Counted from the first letter of the stretch, positions 27,343 to 41,751 are shown. The stretch is 64,000 nt of DNA from JBGAJN01 sp044224905 (GCA_044224905.1 JBGAJN010000004.1:496001-560000); one strand, 5' to 3'. Notes: generated from the letters alone by a model not told the origin. Translations and numbers: made by a program.

Positions 27343-28107
27343 TTATTTCTTGGCTGGTGCAGCGGCGGCTTTGGCAGGAGCGCCCTTGGCCGGAGCACCC
27401 TTGGCGGGCTTCTCGACCGGCGCACTCGCCTTGGCGCGTTGTTCCAGAATCATTTTGTGGCGAGCAGATCCTTTGGCGATCTTCTTCGACTCGCGGATGA
27501 TGACGTAATCACCTTCTGCGCCCGGAATCGAACCCTTGATGAGGAGGAGATTTTCCGCTTCACGAACCTGAATGATTTCAAGGTTCTGAGTGGTGCGACG
27601 GTCCTGGCCCATGTGACCGGGCATGCGTTGACCGCGGTTGACGGTGCCGGGGAACAAGCGGCAACCAATAGCGCCTGAACGGCGATGCCAGCCTTTGGCG
27701 CCGTGGGTCATGTCGCCGCCGGCGAACCGGTGACGTTTCACGACGCCTTCGAAGCCGCGACCTTTGGTGATGCCGATGGCATCAATGAAGTCGCCCTTGG
27801 CGAAGATGGTCGGTCCGACGATGTCGCCGGGTTTCACTTCCTTGGAGAAGTCACGGAATTCCTTGATCCGTTTCACGGCAGCGCCGTTTTGCTTCTTGAT
27901 GTGGCCGAGCAACGGCTTGGTCAGACGGGATTCCTTCTGATCATCAAAGCCGAGTTGCACGGAATTATAGCCGTCTTTTCCGCCCTGAGTCTTAACTTGC
28001 AAGACGCGGTTGGGGCCGGCGAGCACGACAGTGACGCAAATCACGTTCCCGAGGTCATCATAGACACGGGTCGATCCGAGTTTTTTAGCGAGTAGTCCGA
28101 GTGGCAT
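27343..28107 (-). CDS. rplC: 50S ribosomal protein L3
   Basis: 254-residue L3, an early assembly protein of the large subunit near the peptidyl-transferase centre. Characteristic parts are MPLGLLAKKLGSTRVYD, KGRGFEGVVKRH and the GQRMPGHMG loop. The last 40 or so residues are an Ala/Lys/Pro-rich tail (repeats of KGAPAKGAPA) that is absent in E. coli L3 (209 residues), so it is longer than usual. It follows rpsJ by 17 bases. Confidence 0.97.
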   Translation of the reverse strand: MPLGLLAKKLGSTRVYDDLGNVICVTVVLAGPNRVLQVKTQGGKDGYNSVQLGFDDQKESRLTKPLLGHIKKQNGAAVKRIKEFRDFSKEVKPGDIVGPTIFAKGDFIDAIGITKGRGFEGVVKRHRFAGGDMTHGAKGWHRRSGAIGCRLFPGTVNRGQRMPGHMGQDRRTTQNLEIIQVREAENLLLIKGSIPGAEGDYVIIRESKKIAKGSARHKMILEQRAKASAPVEKPAKGAPAKGAPAKAAAAPAKK

Positions 28108-28124
28108 AAACGTCAGCGGTTGCG

Positions 28125-28433
28125 TCAGATTTTAATGGTGATGTCCACGCCAGCCGGGAGGTTGAGCTTCTTGAGCTCATCAACGGTTTTGGCGGTCGGG
28201 TCGAGGATGTCGAGCAGGCGCTTATGAGTGCGTTGCTCAAACGTTTCCTGAGACTTTTTATCCGCGTGTGGGGAGCGCAGCACGGTGAAGCGCTCGACGC
28301 GGGTGGGAAGTGGGATCGGGCCAGCGACGCGCGCACCAGTGCGCTTTACGGTTTCCACGATGTCGTGGGCCGATTGGTCGATGACGCGATGATCGTAAGC
28401 CTTAAGGCGAATGCGAATGCGTTGTCCAGCCAT
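28125..28433 (-). CDS. rpsJ: 30S ribosomal protein S10 (NusE)
   Basis: 102-residue S10, which is also NusE in antitermination. The whole protein matches the family ([60 protein letters not shown]). It follows fusA by about 40 bases, directly, without a tuf gene between them as found in E. coli. Confidence 0.97.
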   Translation of the reverse strand: MAGQRIRIRLKAYDHRVIDQSAHDIVETVKRTGARVAGPIPLPTRVERFTVLRSPHADKKSQETFEQRTHKRLLDILDPTAKTVDELKKLNLPAGVDITIKI

Positions 28434-28475
28434 ACAAAGAACAATTTTATGTTTGAGGTTTACTGTCGGGTCAAA

Positions 28476-30671
28476 TTAGGTGCGAGCTGCCGGCCGTTTG
28501 GCCGCCGTATCCAAGATCGCCTTCTCGACGCTGCTCGGAACCTGTTCGAAGGTCAGCGGCTCCATTGAGTAGGAAGCGCGTCCTTTCGAGAGGGAGCGGA
28601 TCGCCGTAGCGTAACCGAACATTTCCGCGAGCGGAACGTTCGCATTGACGACCACCTGGCCAGCCTTCGAATCGATGTTCTGAATCGCGCCGCGACGACG
28701 ACTGATATCGCCGACGAGATCGCCCTGATACTCACTGGGCGTGGTCACTTCGACCTTCATGATCGGTTCGAGGAGAATCGGGCTCGCCTTCTTGAACGCG
28801 TCTTTGAGGGCGAAAATGCCCGCCATCTTGAAAGCCAGTTCGTTCGAGTCAACTTCGTGGAAGGAACCATCGGTAACATCGACCTTGATGTCGATGACCT
28901 GGTAGCCAGCGTAAACGCCGCCCTTGATTGCTTCTTCGATGCCGTTGATGACGGCAGGAATATATTCCTTCGGAATCGCGCCCCCGACGATCTTGTTGTT
29001 GACCTCGACGCCTTTGCCTTTTTCGTTTGGCTCGACGTTGATGCAAGCGTGACCGTATTGACCGCGACCACCGGATTGGCGGATGAACTTGCCTTCGCCT
29101 TCTGCGGCTTTGGTGATCGTTTCGCGATACGCAATCTGCGGAGCGCCCGTATTGGCGTCGACTTTGAATTCGCGCTTGAGACGATCGATGATGATTTCCA
29201 GGTGCAACTCACCCATGCCCGCAATGATAAGCTGGCTGGTTTCTTCGTTGGTAAAGCAGCGGAAAGTCGGATCTTCTTCGGCAAGGCGTTGCAGACCTTC
29301 GGACATCTTTTCCTGGTCCTGCTTGGTCTTCGGTTCCACCGCCATGCTGATGACGGGTTCCGGGAAGGTCGGCGGTTCGAGCGCGATGTCGAACTCTTCA
29401 TTGCAGATCGTGTCACCGGTGGTGATGTTCCGCAAACCAACCAACGCCGCGATGTCGCCAGCGTAGGCCACATCGATATCCTTACGTTCGCTGCCTTGAA
29501 TGATCATCAGGCGGCTGACGCGCTCACGACGGCGCGTGCGCGGATTGTAAATTGTGTCGCCCTTTTTGAGCTGACCGGAATACACGCGGAAGAACACCAG
29601 CTTGCCCGCGTATGGATCGGTCCAAAGCTTAAACGCCAGTGAGCAGAACTTCGCATTGTCATCGGTCGGCACTTCGACCTTGTTTTCGGTGCCCGGCTCA
29701 TGGCCGGTTGCCGGAGGAATGTCGAGCGGAGACGGGAGATAATCGATGACCGCGTCCACGAGAACTTGCACGCCCTTCTTTTTGAAAGCGGAGCCGCAAA
29801 GGACGGGGATCAATTCAATTTTGCAGGTCAAGCGACGAATCGCAGCCTTGAGCACTTCCGGCGTGATCGGCTTATCTTCGAGAACAAGTTCAGCGATCGT
29901 GTCGTCCTTGTTGGAAACAGCGTCGATCAATTCCGCCAAAGCTTCCTTGGCCTTCTCTTGGAGATCGGCAGGAATCTCTTTAACTTCGTAGTTGAGGCCT
30001 TCATTCGCCACGTCACCAACGCCCCAAGTGATGGCCTTTTGGTTAACAATGTCGACAACGCCTTCGAAGGTGTCCGCCGCGCCGATGGGCAAGAAAATCG
30101 GGAACGCATAAGCACCCAGCTTCTTGCGCATGTCATCCAACGCGTTGTAGAAGTTCGCGCCGGTACGGTCCATCTTGTTGACGAACGCGATGCGGGGAAC
30201 TTTATACTTCGTCGCCTGCCGCCAGACGGTTTCGGATTGAGGCTGAACGCCAGCCACGCCGCAGAACACAGCCACCGCACCATCAAGCACGCGCATGGAG
30301 CGCTCAACTTCAGCAGTGAAGTCAACGTGTCCCGGGGTATCAATGATGTTGATGCGCATCGGAACGTTGACGAACGCCTTGTGCAGGACGTTTTCGCCAG
30401 CCTTCACGTGCTTCTGGGTCCAGAAGCAGGTCACGGCGGCGGACGTGATCGTGATGCCGCGCTCGCGTTCCTGTTCCATCCAGTCAGTGACGGTGTTGCC
30501 GTCATCGACGTCGCCAATCTTGTGAATCAGCCCAGTGTAAAAGAGAATACGCTCAGTGGTGGTCGTTTTGCCGGCGTCAATGTGCGCCGCGATACCAATG
30601 TTGCGTGTCCGCTCCAGCGTAAATTGCCGGTTCGGCGAGTTTAACTTCGTGTTGTCAGCTGCAGCTTGCAT
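28476..30671 (-). CDS. fusA: Translation elongation factor G
   Basis: 731-residue ribosomal translocase GTPase; start placed at the ATG, with a GTG one codon earlier. GTP motifs are G1 [12 protein letters not shown] (29-40), G3 DTPGH (111-115) and G4 NKMD. Domains II-V follow in order. Unusually, about 20 extra residues (near 85-105, [20 protein letters not shown]) sit between the G2 region and the [10 protein letters not shown] strand. It lies between rpsG and rpsJ, behind a hairpin that could lower read-through. Confidence 0.97.
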   Translation of the reverse strand: MQAAADNTKLNSPNRQFTLERTRNIGIAAHIDAGKTTTTERILFYTGLIHKIGDVDDGNTVTDWMEQERERGITITSAAVTCFWTQKHVKAGENVLHKAFVNVPMRINIIDTPGHVDFTAEVERSMRVLDGAVAVFCGVAGVQPQSETVWRQATKYKVPRIAFVNKMDRTGANFYNALDDMRKKLGAYAFPIFLPIGAADTFEGVVDIVNQKAITWGVGDVANEGLNYEVKEIPADLQEKAKEALAELIDAVSNKDDTIAELVLEDKPITPEVLKAAIRRLTCKIELIPVLCGSAFKKKGVQVLVDAVIDYLPSPLDIPPATGHEPGTENKVEVPTDDNAKFCSLAFKLWTDPYAGKLVFFRVYSGQLKKGDTIYNPRTRRRERVSRLMIIQGSERKDIDVAYAGDIAALVGLRNITTGDTICNEEFDIALEPPTFPEPVISMAVEPKTKQDQEKMSEGLQRLAEEDPTFRCFTNEETSQLIIAGMGELHLEIIIDRLKREFKVDANTGAPQIAYRETITKAAEGEGKFIRQSGGRGQYGHACINVEPNEKGKGVEVNNKIVGGAIPKEYIPAVINGIEEAIKGGVYAGYQVIDIKVDVTDGSFHEVDSNELAFKMAGIFALKDAFKKASPILLEPIMKVEVTTPSEYQGDLVGDISRRRGAIQNIDSKAGQVVVNANVPLAEMFGYATAIRSLSKGRASYSMEPLTFEQVPSSVEKAILDTAAKRPAART

Positions 30672-30691
30672 CACAATATCCAGAGACTAAA

Positions 30692-30719
30692 ACGCCCCGA
30701 CACTTAACGGCCGGGGCGT
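30692..30719 (-). promoter_or_regulatory. rpsG-fusA intercistronic hairpin, possible attenuator
   Basis: A perfect eight-base-pair stem (ACGCCCCG with CGGGGCGT) with a 12-base loop begins 14 bases after the rpsG stop; on the transcribed strand it is followed by UUUUA. This resembles a weak intrinsic terminator and could tune fusA relative to rpsL-rpsG, or be an RNA processing site. Confidence 0.5.
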
Positions 30720-30732
30720 ATAACGGTTAATT

Positions 30733-31206
30733 CTACCAACGGAAATGTGCAAAGGCCTTGTTAGCCTGAGCCATCTTATGTACTTCGTCACGTTTACGGA
30801 TCGCGTTCCCCTGCCCTTGATAAGCTTCGAGGATTTCCGCGGCCAACGCGGCCTTCATCGGCTGACCCTTCCGGGCATCAGCGAAATCAACGAGCCAGCG
30901 CATAGCCAGCGCGAGCTGACGGTCAACGGGGACTTCCACCGGAACCTGATAAGTGGCACCGCCCACACGACGAGGCTTCACCTCGAGACGAGGCTTCGCA
31001 TTGTCCACCGCGCGTTGAAGCGCTTCGAGCGGACTCATCGTGGGATTCTTCGCGGCGAGTTCATCGAACGCTCCGTAGACGATGCGCTGAGCGATGCTTT
31101 TCTTGCCGGACTTCATGACCGTGTTCACCAAACGGGTGACGAGCGGGCTGCCAAACTTGGCATCCTCGATCAACGGCTTCTTGTTAGCTTGACGACGACG
31201 TGACAT
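30733..31206 (-). CDS. rpsG: 30S ribosomal protein S7
   Basis: 157-residue S7, which nucleates the 30S head and binds the 3' domain of 16S rRNA. It begins MSRRRQANKKPLIEDAKFGS and carries the usual VKPRRVGGATYQVPVEV core. It follows rpsL by five bases. In E. coli S7 represses its operon; no equivalent site is obvious in the short rpsL-rpsG gap. Confidence 0.97.
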   Translation of the reverse strand: MSRRRQANKKPLIEDAKFGSPLVTRLVNTVMKSGKKSIAQRIVYGAFDELAAKNPTMSPLEALQRAVDNAKPRLEVKPRRVGGATYQVPVEVPVDRQLALAMRWLVDFADARKGQPMKAALAAEILEAYQGQGNAIRKRDEVHKMAQANKAFAHFRW

Positions 31207-31211
31207 AAAAA

Positions 31212-31607
31212 TTATTTCGCAGGAGCTGCCTTGGCGGCCTTAGGACGCTTGACGCCGTACTTGGAACGACTCACGCGGCGCTTCTCAACACCGGCGGCGT
31301 CGAGGGTGCCACGGACGATGTGGTAGCGAACGCCCGGCAAGTCCTTAACACGACCGCCGCGCACGAGCACGATGGAGTGTTCCTGAAGGTTGTGACCTTC
31401 GTCGGGAATGTAAGCGATCACTTCGTAGCCATTCGTGAGGCGAACCTTAGCGACTTTACGCATCGCGGAGTTCGGCTTCTTCGGCGTACGGGTCATCACC
31501 TGCAAGCATACGCCACGACGGAACGGGGCATTCTCCAAGGCTGGTGACTTGGACTTAAACTTTAATTTGTTTCGGCCTTTACGGACGAGTTGATTGATTG
31601 TCGGCAT
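31212..31607 (-). CDS. rpsL: 30S ribosomal protein S12
   Basis: 131-residue S12, the decoding-centre protein in which streptomycin resistance mutations arise. It begins [19 protein letters not shown] and keeps the [15 protein letters not shown] and [25 protein letters not shown] motifs with the wild-type lysines. It has its own likely promoter in the 129-base gap after rpoC. Confidence 0.97.
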   Translation of the reverse strand: MPTINQLVRKGRNKLKFKSKSPALENAPFRRGVCLQVMTRTPKKPNSAMRKVAKVRLTNGYEVIAYIPDEGHNLQEHSIVLVRGGRVKDLPGVRYHIVRGTLDAAGVEKRRVSRSKYGVKRPKAAKAAPAK

Positions 31608-31628
31608 CGCAATTCTCTACCCAGTTAG

Positions 31629-31663
31629 CTCCCCGCTCCCCAGATTTGGGGAAACGGAGCGCG
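31629..31663 (-). other. Leader hairpin before rpsL
   Basis: The predicted 5' leader of rpsL folds around CCCC-AAATCT-GGGG, extended by CGCT/AGCG or GCTCC/GGAGC pairings. It lies between the predicted transcription start and the rpsL start. A regulatory role, for example ribosomal-protein feedback, is only a guess. Confidence 0.35.
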
Positions 31664-31664
31664 A

Positions 31665-31692
31665 ATAATAACAAACGAACTTTTCGTTGCAA
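31665..31692 (-). promoter_or_regulatory. Probable internal promoter for rpsL-rpsG-fusA and downstream genes
   Basis: On the minus strand TTGCAA (31687-31692) and TATTAT (31665-31670) are 16 bases apart, giving four of six and five of six matches to the sigma-70 boxes. The predicted start lies about 50 bases before the rpsL ATG. It is the only AT-rich stretch between rpoC and rpsL, so the str genes probably have their own promoter as well as read-through. Confidence 0.5.
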
Positions 31693-31711
31693 CAGATATT
31701 TGAACTTTTTC

Positions 31712-31723
31712 CGTTACGTAACG
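31712..31723. promoter_or_regulatory. 12-bp perfect palindrome between rpoC and rpsL
   Basis: CGTTACGTAACG is self-complementary and extends further with one mismatch into flanking TTT/AAA. It has no loop, so it is a DNA dyad rather than an RNA hairpin. It sits just past the rpoC stop and upstream of the -35 box of the likely rpsL promoter, a position suited to an activator or repressor. Confidence 0.35.
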
Positions 31724-31736
31724 AAAACCATTGATT

Positions 31737-34700
31737 TTAGCCTGCAACAGGCTGGTCTTCGGTCGGTGCTGGCTCTTCAATAGCCGGCGCTTCGACCAAG
31801 GGAACGAGCTTCACATTCCGGTGATGACCGAAACCGGTACCACCAGGAATGATGTGACCCATGATCACGTTTTCCTTGAATCCGCGCAGATAATCCACGC
31901 GGCCCAACGTCGCCGCCTCGGTCAACACGCGGGTGGTGTCTTGGAAGGACGCCGCGCTGAGGAACGATTCGGTTTCGAGCGAAGCCTTGGTGATACCCAA
32001 GAGCACAGGAGACGCTTCGGCAGGTTTGCCACCGATCTTGTCGACGCGCTCGTTTTCATTCTCGAAGGCGATCTTGTCGATCTGTTCGCCCCAGAGGAAT
32101 TGAGTGTCGCCGGGCTCGGTGATGCGCACCTTGCGCAACATCTGACGCACGATGATTTCGATGTGCTTGTCGTTAATCGTCACACCCTGCAGGCGGTAAA
32201 CCTCCTGCACTTCGTTGACGAGATGTTCCTGCAATTCTTGCGGTCCGCAAACGTCGAGAATTTCGTGCGGCACCACCGGACCTTCGGTGAGCTGCTGACC
32301 TTTCTTGACGACGTCGCCCTTGAAGACGATGACGTGTTTGCCGATCGGGATGAGATGCTCTTCCTCGGCAGCGGTCTTCACATCCTTGATCAAGATGCAA
32401 CGCTTGCCGCGCACGCTCGGTCCGAAGTCAACGATACCGTCGATCTTGGAGATTTCCGCAGCGTCCTTCGGACGACGAGCTTCGAACAATTCAGCCACGC
32501 GCGGGAGACCGCCCGTGATGTCCTTCGTCTTGGAAGTCTTACGCGGCGTTTTCGCCATCAACGTTCCAGCGACAATCTTGCTGCCTTCGGTGACGACGAT
32601 GTGCGCGCCCGACGGAATCGGGTAGTTCGCAATCTCTTCGCCCTTGTCGTCAAGGATGATGACCTGCGGGTGCAGATCTTCCTTGTGATCGATGATGACC
32701 ATGGCTTCCTGGCCGGTCGTTTCATCGGTCTCCTGCTTCATCGTAACGCCTTCGATGATGTCGTGGAATTTGATCTTACCGGCCTTCTCCGAGAGAATCG
32801 GCACGTTGTACGGATCCCACTGCACGAAGGTGTCACCCTTCTTCACCTTGCCGCCATTCTCAATCGAGATGACTGAGCCGATGACGATGGTGTGGGTTTC
32901 CAATTCACGGCCGTCTTCGGCATGAATGGCCACAGTGCCGTTCTTGTTCAGAACGATGTTGTTGCCGTCTTCCAATTGCACCAAGCGGATGTCATCGCCG
33001 TATTTGATGATACCGTCGTGCTTGGACTTGATCTGCGGTTGTTTGAACGTGCCGGACGCGGTACCACCGATGTGGAACGTACGCATCGTGAGCTGCGTTC
33101 CGGGTTCGCCGATGGATTGTGCGGCGACAATGCCGACAGCTTCACCGAGCTTGGCCGGATTACCGGTCGCCAAGTTGCGGCCGTAGCAACCAACGCAAAT
33201 GCCGAACTTGCTTTCGCAGGTGAGCACGGAGCGAATCTTGACCTTCTCAATTCCAGCGCGATCGATCGCCTTGGCCTTGATTTCGTCGATCTCTTCGTTC
33301 GCCTTGACGATGACGGTCTTCGGATTGTTCGGATCGCGAATGTCGTCGCAGGAATAACGACCGACGAGACGTTCGGGCAACTTCACCACTTCGTCTTCGC
33401 CTTCGTAAATCGCCGAGACGGAAATACCGTTCGACGTGCCGCAATCGATTTCGCGGATGATGACGTCTTGCGCCACGTCCACGAGTTTGCGAGTCATGTA
33501 ACCGGAGTCAGCCGTCTTGAGCGCGGTATCGGCGAGACCCTTACGGGCGCCGTGCGTCGAGATGAAGTACTCGAGCACCGTGAGACCTTCACGGAAGTTC
33601 GAGAGAATCGGCTTCTCGATGATGTCGCCGCTGGGCTTGGCCATGAGGCCGCGAACACCGGCGAGCTGACGAACCTGTTGACGATTACCGCGGGCGCCAG
33701 AGTCCACCATCAACCAGACGGGGTTGTACTCTTTCTTGCCCTGGTTGTTCTCGAGGGTCTTGAGCATGACGCTCGCAATCTGGTCGGTGCAATGCGTCCA
33801 GATATCGACGATCTTGTTGTAACGTTCGCCCGGAGTGATGACACCCTTGCGATATTGTTTTTCAACTTCGGCGATCTGCTTCTGCGCGCCTTCGATCTCC
33901 TGAGTTTTTTCCTTCGGGATGATCATGTCATCAATACCGATGGAGCAACCCGAGCGCGACGCTTCACGGAAGCCGATTTCTTTCAAGCGATCCAACGTCA
34001 CGACGGTCTTGTCGTGGCCGCAGTGCTTGTAGCAATTCCAGATCAAGTCACCGAGCTGGGACTTGCCGACAGTCTTGTTGTAGAAACCGAGTTCATCAGG
34101 CCAGATCTCGGAGAACAACACGCGACCCACGGTCGTTTCAATCACCTTCGCCTCGGAGTTACCGTAAGTGGTCTTGCGACCGAAATCGGGATTCGCGATG
34201 CGGATGCGATCGTGCGTTTTGAGTTCGCCGTCCAATTGCGCGAACACCACTTCGGCCTTGCTGCCGAATAGGAGCTTGCGTTCGCGTTGCTTGACGGTCG
34301 GACGCGGTTCGGTGGTCAAGTAATAACAACCGAGCGTGATGTCCTGCGTCGGCGTCATAATGGGCTTGCCGCTCGACGGGCTGAAGATGTTGTTCGTCGC
34401 CATCATGAGCAGACGCGCTTCCATCTGCGCTTCGACTGACAGCGGAACGTGAACGGCCATCTGGTCACCGTCGAAGTCAGCGTTGTAAGCCGTGCAGACC
34501 AGCGGGTGAATGCGGATCGCTTCACCTTCGATCAACACAGGCTCGAAAGCCTGAATGGAAAGACGGTGCAGAGTCGGTGCGCGGTTGAGCAACACCGGGT
34601 GGCCCTTGGTGACTTCTTCGAGAATGTCCCACACTTCGGGCGACTGGCGCTCAATCATCTTCTTCGCGCTGCGCACGGTGTGCACATAGCCGAGCTCTTT

Positions 34701-35867
34701 CAAGCGGCGGATGATGAACGGTTCGAACAACACGAGCGCCATCTTCTTGGGAAGACCGCACTGATGCAGTTTGAGTTCCGGTCCGATGACGATGACGGAA
34801 CGACCGGAGTAATCGACGCGCTTACCGAGCAAGTTCTGACGGAAGCGGCCCGACTTGCCCTTGAGCATGTCGGAAAGCGATTTGAGCGGACGATTGCCGG
34901 CGCCGGTGACAGCGCGACCATGGCGACCGTTGTCGAACAACGCGTCCACCGCTTCCTGCAACATGCGCTTTTCGTTGCGGATGATGACCTCAGGGGTCTT
35001 GAGTTGGAGCAGGTTCTTCAACCGGTTGTTCCGGTTGATGACACGACGATAAAGATCGTTCAGATCGGACGTCGCAAAGCGACCACCTTCGAGCGGCACG
35101 AGCGGACGCAGGTCCGGCGGAACCACGGGCAGCACGATGAGAATCATCCATTCCGGACGAGTCTTCGAAGAGATGAAACCCTGGAACAGCTTCATCCGCT
35201 TGGCGATCTTCTTGCGGATCTGCTTGCTCTTGGTCTCGCCCATCGCGACGACCAGGTTGTCGATTTCCTTCTCGAGCTTCACGTTCGCCAGCGCTTCGCG
35301 CACGGCTTCGGCACCCATCTTGGCAACGAACGAATCCGCGCCGTAGGTTTCGCGGGCTTCGCGATATTCCATTTCGCTGAGCAGCTGATGCAGCTTGAGC
35401 GGCGTCTGCTTCGGATCGATCACGAGGTAATCCTCGTAGTAGATCACGCGTTCGAGATTGCGCGCGGTCATGTCGAGCATGAGGCCCAAACGCGACGGCA
35501 TGCACTTGAAGAACCAGATGTGCGACACGGGCACGGACAGTTCGATGTGGCCCATGCGCTCACGGCGCACGCGGCTCAAGGTCACTTCCACGCCGCAACG
35601 ATCGCAGACCACGCCGCGATGCTTGATGCGCTTGTACTTTCCGCACGAGCACTCCCAGTCCTTGACGGGACCGAAGATGCGCTCGCAGAACAAGCCGCCT
35701 TTTTCGGGCTTGAACGTGCGGTAGTTGATCGTTTCCGGGTTCTTGATTTCGCCCTTGGACCACGCGCGGATGGATTCCGGCGACGCCACGGTAATGCCGA
35801 CGTGGTCAACTTGGTTGACCTTTTCCAGACCGACGATCTCGCGAACGGATTCTTTCGTGTGAATCAT
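31737..35867 (-). CDS. rpoC: DNA-directed RNA polymerase subunit beta'
   Basis: 1376-residue catalytic subunit. The catalytic triad motif NADFDGDQ is present, the N-terminal zinc ribbon ([20 protein letters not shown]) has four cysteines, and the second zinc site includes CGTSNGIS and [17 protein letters not shown]. Trigger-loop region [22 protein letters not shown] is intact. Length is normal for a beta' without large lineage insertions. It follows rpoB by 29 bases. Confidence 0.98.
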   Translation of the reverse strand: MIHTKESVREIVGLEKVNQVDHVGITVASPESIRAWSKGEIKNPETINYRTFKPEKGGLFCERIFGPVKDWECSCGKYKRIKHRGVVCDRCGVEVTLSRVRRERMGHIELSVPVSHIWFFKCMPSRLGLMLDMTARNLERVIYYEDYLVIDPKQTPLKLHQLLSEMEYREARETYGADSFVAKMGAEAVREALANVKLEKEIDNLVVAMGETKSKQIRKKIAKRMKLFQGFISSKTRPEWMILIVLPVVPPDLRPLVPLEGGRFATSDLNDLYRRVINRNNRLKNLLQLKTPEVIIRNEKRMLQEAVDALFDNGRHGRAVTGAGNRPLKSLSDMLKGKSGRFRQNLLGKRVDYSGRSVIVIGPELKLHQCGLPKKMALVLFEPFIIRRLKELGYVHTVRSAKKMIERQSPEVWDILEEVTKGHPVLLNRAPTLHRLSIQAFEPVLIEGEAIRIHPLVCTAYNADFDGDQMAVHVPLSVEAQMEARLLMMATNNIFSPSSGKPIMTPTQDITLGCYYLTTEPRPTVKQRERKLLFGSKAEVVFAQLDGELKTHDRIRIANPDFGRKTTYGNSEAKVIETTVGRVLFSEIWPDELGFYNKTVGKSQLGDLIWNCYKHCGHDKTVVTLDRLKEIGFREASRSGCSIGIDDMIIPKEKTQEIEGAQKQIAEVEKQYRKGVITPGERYNKIVDIWTHCTDQIASVMLKTLENNQGKKEYNPVWLMVDSGARGNRQQVRQLAGVRGLMAKPSGDIIEKPILSNFREGLTVLEYFISTHGARKGLADTALKTADSGYMTRKLVDVAQDVIIREIDCGTSNGISVSAIYEGEDEVVKLPERLVGRYSCDDIRDPNNPKTVIVKANEEIDEIKAKAIDRAGIEKVKIRSVLTCESKFGICVGCYGRNLATGNPAKLGEAVGIVAAQSIGEPGTQLTMRTFHIGGTASGTFKQPQIKSKHDGIIKYGDDIRLVQLEDGNNIVLNKNGTVAIHAEDGRELETHTIVIGSVISIENGGKVKKGDTFVQWDPYNVPILSEKAGKIKFHDIIEGVTMKQETDETTGQEAMVIIDHKEDLHPQVIILDDKGEEIANYPIPSGAHIVVTEGSKIVAGTLMAKTPRKTSKTKDITGGLPRVAELFEARRPKDAAEISKIDGIVDFGPSVRGKRCILIKDVKTAAEEEHLIPIGKHVIVFKGDVVKKGQQLTEGPVVPHEILDVCGPQELQEHLVNEVQEVYRLQGVTINDKHIEIIVRQMLRKVRITEPGDTQFLWGEQIDKIAFENENERVDKIGGKPAEASPVLLGITKASLETESFLSAASFQDTTRVLTEAATLGRVDYLRGFKENVIMGHIIPGGTGFGHHRNVKLVPLVEAPAIEEPAPTEDQPVAG

Positions 35868-35896
35868 AGGAATATCTCAGTTGGGTTCTTGCGCTA

Positions 35897-39745
<3,849 letters not shown>

Positions 39746-39762
39746 TTTGACCTTTACTCAGT

Positions 39763-39781
39763 GACCGGCGACGCGCCGGTC
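39763..39781 (-). other. Hairpin in the rpoB leader
   Basis: A perfect eight-base-pair stem (GACCGGCG with CGCCGGTC) and a three-base loop ends 18 bases before the rpoB start, just upstream of its ribosome site. It could act in translation control or transcript stability of rpoB. Confidence 0.45.
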
Positions 39782-39926
39782 GGTTGGATTTCAATAAACG
39801 ACGAAAAGCAAGCGCCCGGCGTGCTTTCGCCGGAAACCGCCTGCCACTAGTATTTTTCTAACGAACCGATTGACCGACTGTTTCGATGCTCGACAAAAAT
39901 TTTTCCAATTCTGCGGATGCCTGCAA

Positions 39927-39954
39927 GCGGGACGGCGGCGAACCGCCGCCCCGC
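39927..39954 (-). promoter_or_regulatory. rplL-rpoB intercistronic hairpin, likely attenuator or RNase site
   Basis: Twelve paired positions (GCGGGGCGGCGG with CCGCCGTCCCGC on the minus strand) close a UUCG loop. One pair is G-U on the minus strand but A-C on the plus strand, so the fold is meant for the rplL-rpoB transcript. It starts 17 bases after the rplL stop and has no U-run. The equivalent gap in E. coli holds an attenuator and RNase III site, so a similar role in lowering rpoBC expression is likely. Confidence 0.6.
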
Positions 39955-39970
39955 ACAGGGAATAAGAACC

Positions 39971-40360
39971 TTACTTGACTTCGACCTTCGCGCCAGCTTC
40001 TTCGAGCTTCTTCTTGGCGGCGTCGGAGTCGGCCTTGTTGGCACCTTCGAGGACGGGCTTCGGAGCGCCTTCCACGAGCGCCTTCGCTTCGGCGAGGCCC
40101 AAACCGGCCTTCACTTCGCGAACGGCTTTGATCGCACCGATCTTCTTGTCGGCGGGCACCGACACGAGGATCACGTCGAACGTGTCCTTCGCAGCAGCGG
40201 CAGGAGCAGCAGCACCACCAGCAGCAGCACCAGCAGCGGCAACAGCCACGGGCGCGGCGGCGGTAACGCCCCACGCGGTTTCAAGTTGTTTCACGAGTTC
40301 AGCCGTCTCTACGACAGTGAGCTTGCCCAGTTGTTCAACGATTGCAGCTAAGTCAGCCAT
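39971..40360 (-). CDS. rplL: 50S ribosomal protein L7/L12
   Basis: 129-residue stalk protein. An N-terminal dimerisation domain (1-32), an Ala-rich flexible hinge (about 33-58) and the C-terminal factor-binding domain ([39 protein letters not shown]) are in order. It lies between rplJ and rpoB with structured gaps on both sides, as expected for a protein made in several copies per ribosome. Confidence 0.97.
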   Translation of the reverse strand: MADLAAIVEQLGKLTVVETAELVKQLETAWGVTAAAPVAVAAAGAAAGGAAAPAAAAKDTFDVILVSVPADKKIGAIKAVREVKAGLGLAEAKALVEGAPKPVLEGANKADSDAAKKKLEEAGAKVEVK

Positions 40361-40461
40361 ATACTTTTTCTTTCGTCTCGTCGTCCACCGCGGCCACGGC
40401 GGTATTCAGTTCACGGCCTGCGAACCGACGATTTACTTTTGTTGTTGTGTGTTGGTTAATC

Positions 40462-40489
40462 TCACCGCCATTGACACCAACGGCGGTGA
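40462..40489 (-). promoter_or_regulatory. rplJ-rplL intercistronic hairpin
   Basis: On the minus strand TCACCGCCGTTG pairs with CAATGGCGGTGA over twelve positions, including one G-U, with a four-base loop. It begins 22 bases after the rplJ stop. The rest of the 150-base gap is AC-rich and unstructured. It may protect or process the mRNA to give extra L7/L12. Confidence 0.5.
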
Positions 40490-40510
40490 AAAGTGTTTTT
40501 CGGCAACGGC

Positions 40511-41023
40511 TCAGGCACCCTTGTCGACACGCGCCTGAAGGACGCGGGCGAGCTGGTTTCCAGGAGTGTTGAGCAGCGCGGCGAGCTTGGTCGGCGCAGC
40601 CAAGAGCACGCCCAGCAACTTGCCACGCAGCACCTCGATCGAGGGAAGATCGGCGAGCGCCTTGATCGTGTCGGCGTCGATCCGTTGATCCTTGAGATAG
40701 CCGAACTTGATCTTGGGCTTTTCAAATTCCGATTGGAACGTCTTCACGGCTTTGGCCGCAGAAGACACGTCCTTGGGTCCGGTGACCACGGCGACCTGCC
40801 CGACGAGAGCGCCGGCGAGATCCGCGAGCCCGGCCTCCTTGGCCGCAATACGGAAAATGGAGTTCTTGACGACGTGAACTTCCGATCCGGAGGTGTTGAG
40901 GCGTTTGCGCAGTTCAGTGAACTGGCCCACGGTCAATCCGGTGTAGTCGACGACGATGAAAAACGGCGAGCTGTTTAAACGCTTGACGTATTCGTTAGTG
41001 ATGAATTGCTTTTCGGCGCGCAT
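40511..41023 (-). CDS. rplJ: 50S ribosomal protein L10
   Basis: 170-residue stalk base protein that anchors L7/L12 dimers. It begins MRAEKQFITNEYVKRLNSSPFFIVVDYTGLTVGQFTELRKRL, the family start. The gap after rplA is only 20 bases, too short for the long L10 autoregulatory leader known from E. coli, so feedback control must work differently or be absent. Confidence 0.96.
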   Translation of the reverse strand: MRAEKQFITNEYVKRLNSSPFFIVVDYTGLTVGQFTELRKRLNTSGSEVHVVKNSIFRIAAKEAGLADLAGALVGQVAVVTGPKDVSSAAKAVKTFQSEFEKPKIKFGYLKDQRIDADTIKALADLPSIEVLRGKLLGVLLAAPTKLAALLNTPGNQLARVLQARVDKGA

Positions 41024-41043
41024 GAAATTTTCCTCAGGTTGAA

Positions 41044-41751
41044 TTAGGCCGCGCTCTGGAATTCGCGCAAGTCAACGCGAACCGGCGGGCTCATAGTGGC
41101 GGAAATGGCGCAGCTTTGGATGAAGACACCCTTCACGCTGGAAGGACGGGCCTTGGCCACAGCGTCGATGACGGAACGGGCGTTGTCAGCGATCTGCTCC
41201 GGCGTGAAACTCGCCTTGCCAACCGGGACATGAACATTGCCTGCCTTGTCGACTTTGAATTCGACACGACCGGCCTTCACTTCTTTCACAGCCTTCGCCG
41301 TGTCTTCCGTGACGGTGCCGGTTTTCGGATTGGGCATCAAGCCGCGCGGTCCGAGAACCTTACCAAGCTTACGCACTTCGGACATCGCGTCCGGCGTGGC
41401 GATTGCCACATCGAAATCAGACCAGCCTTCGTTGCACTTCTTGATCATGTCATCGAAGCCAACGAACTCAGCACCGGCACCACGAGCTGCATCAGCTGCC
41501 GCGCCAGGCTTGGCGAACACAAGCACCTTCACAGTCTTGCCGCTGCCGTGGGGAAGCGGAACCGTGCCGCGGACCATCTGGTCCGACTGCTTCGGATCAA
41601 CACCGAGACGCATGGCGACTTCGATGGATTCGTTAAATTTGGCTTTGGGGAACTTGGCCAGAACGTCGACGGCGGCTTTAAGTGAATACACCTTGGAGGC
41701 GTCCACGAGTTCCAGTGCTTTACGGAATCTTTTGCTGTGTTGCTTCGGCAT
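41044..41751 (-). CDS. rplA: 50S ribosomal protein L1
   Basis: 235-residue L1 of the mobile L1 stalk. Signature regions SKRFRKALELVDASKVYSL at the start, GPRGLMPNPKTGTV in the middle and VHVPVGKASFTPEQIADNARSV late in the protein are clear. It is 56 bases after rplK, with rplJ 20 bases downstream. Confidence 0.97.
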   Translation of the reverse strand: MPKQHSKRFRKALELVDASKVYSLKAAVDVLAKFPKAKFNESIEVAMRLGVDPKQSDQMVRGTVPLPHGSGKTVKVLVFAKPGAAADAARGAGAEFVGFDDMIKKCNEGWSDFDVAIATPDAMSEVRKLGKVLGPRGLMPNPKTGTVTEDTAKAVKEVKAGRVEFKVDKAGNVHVPVGKASFTPEQIADNARSVIDAVAKARPSSVKGVFIQSCAISATMSPPVRVDLREFQSAA

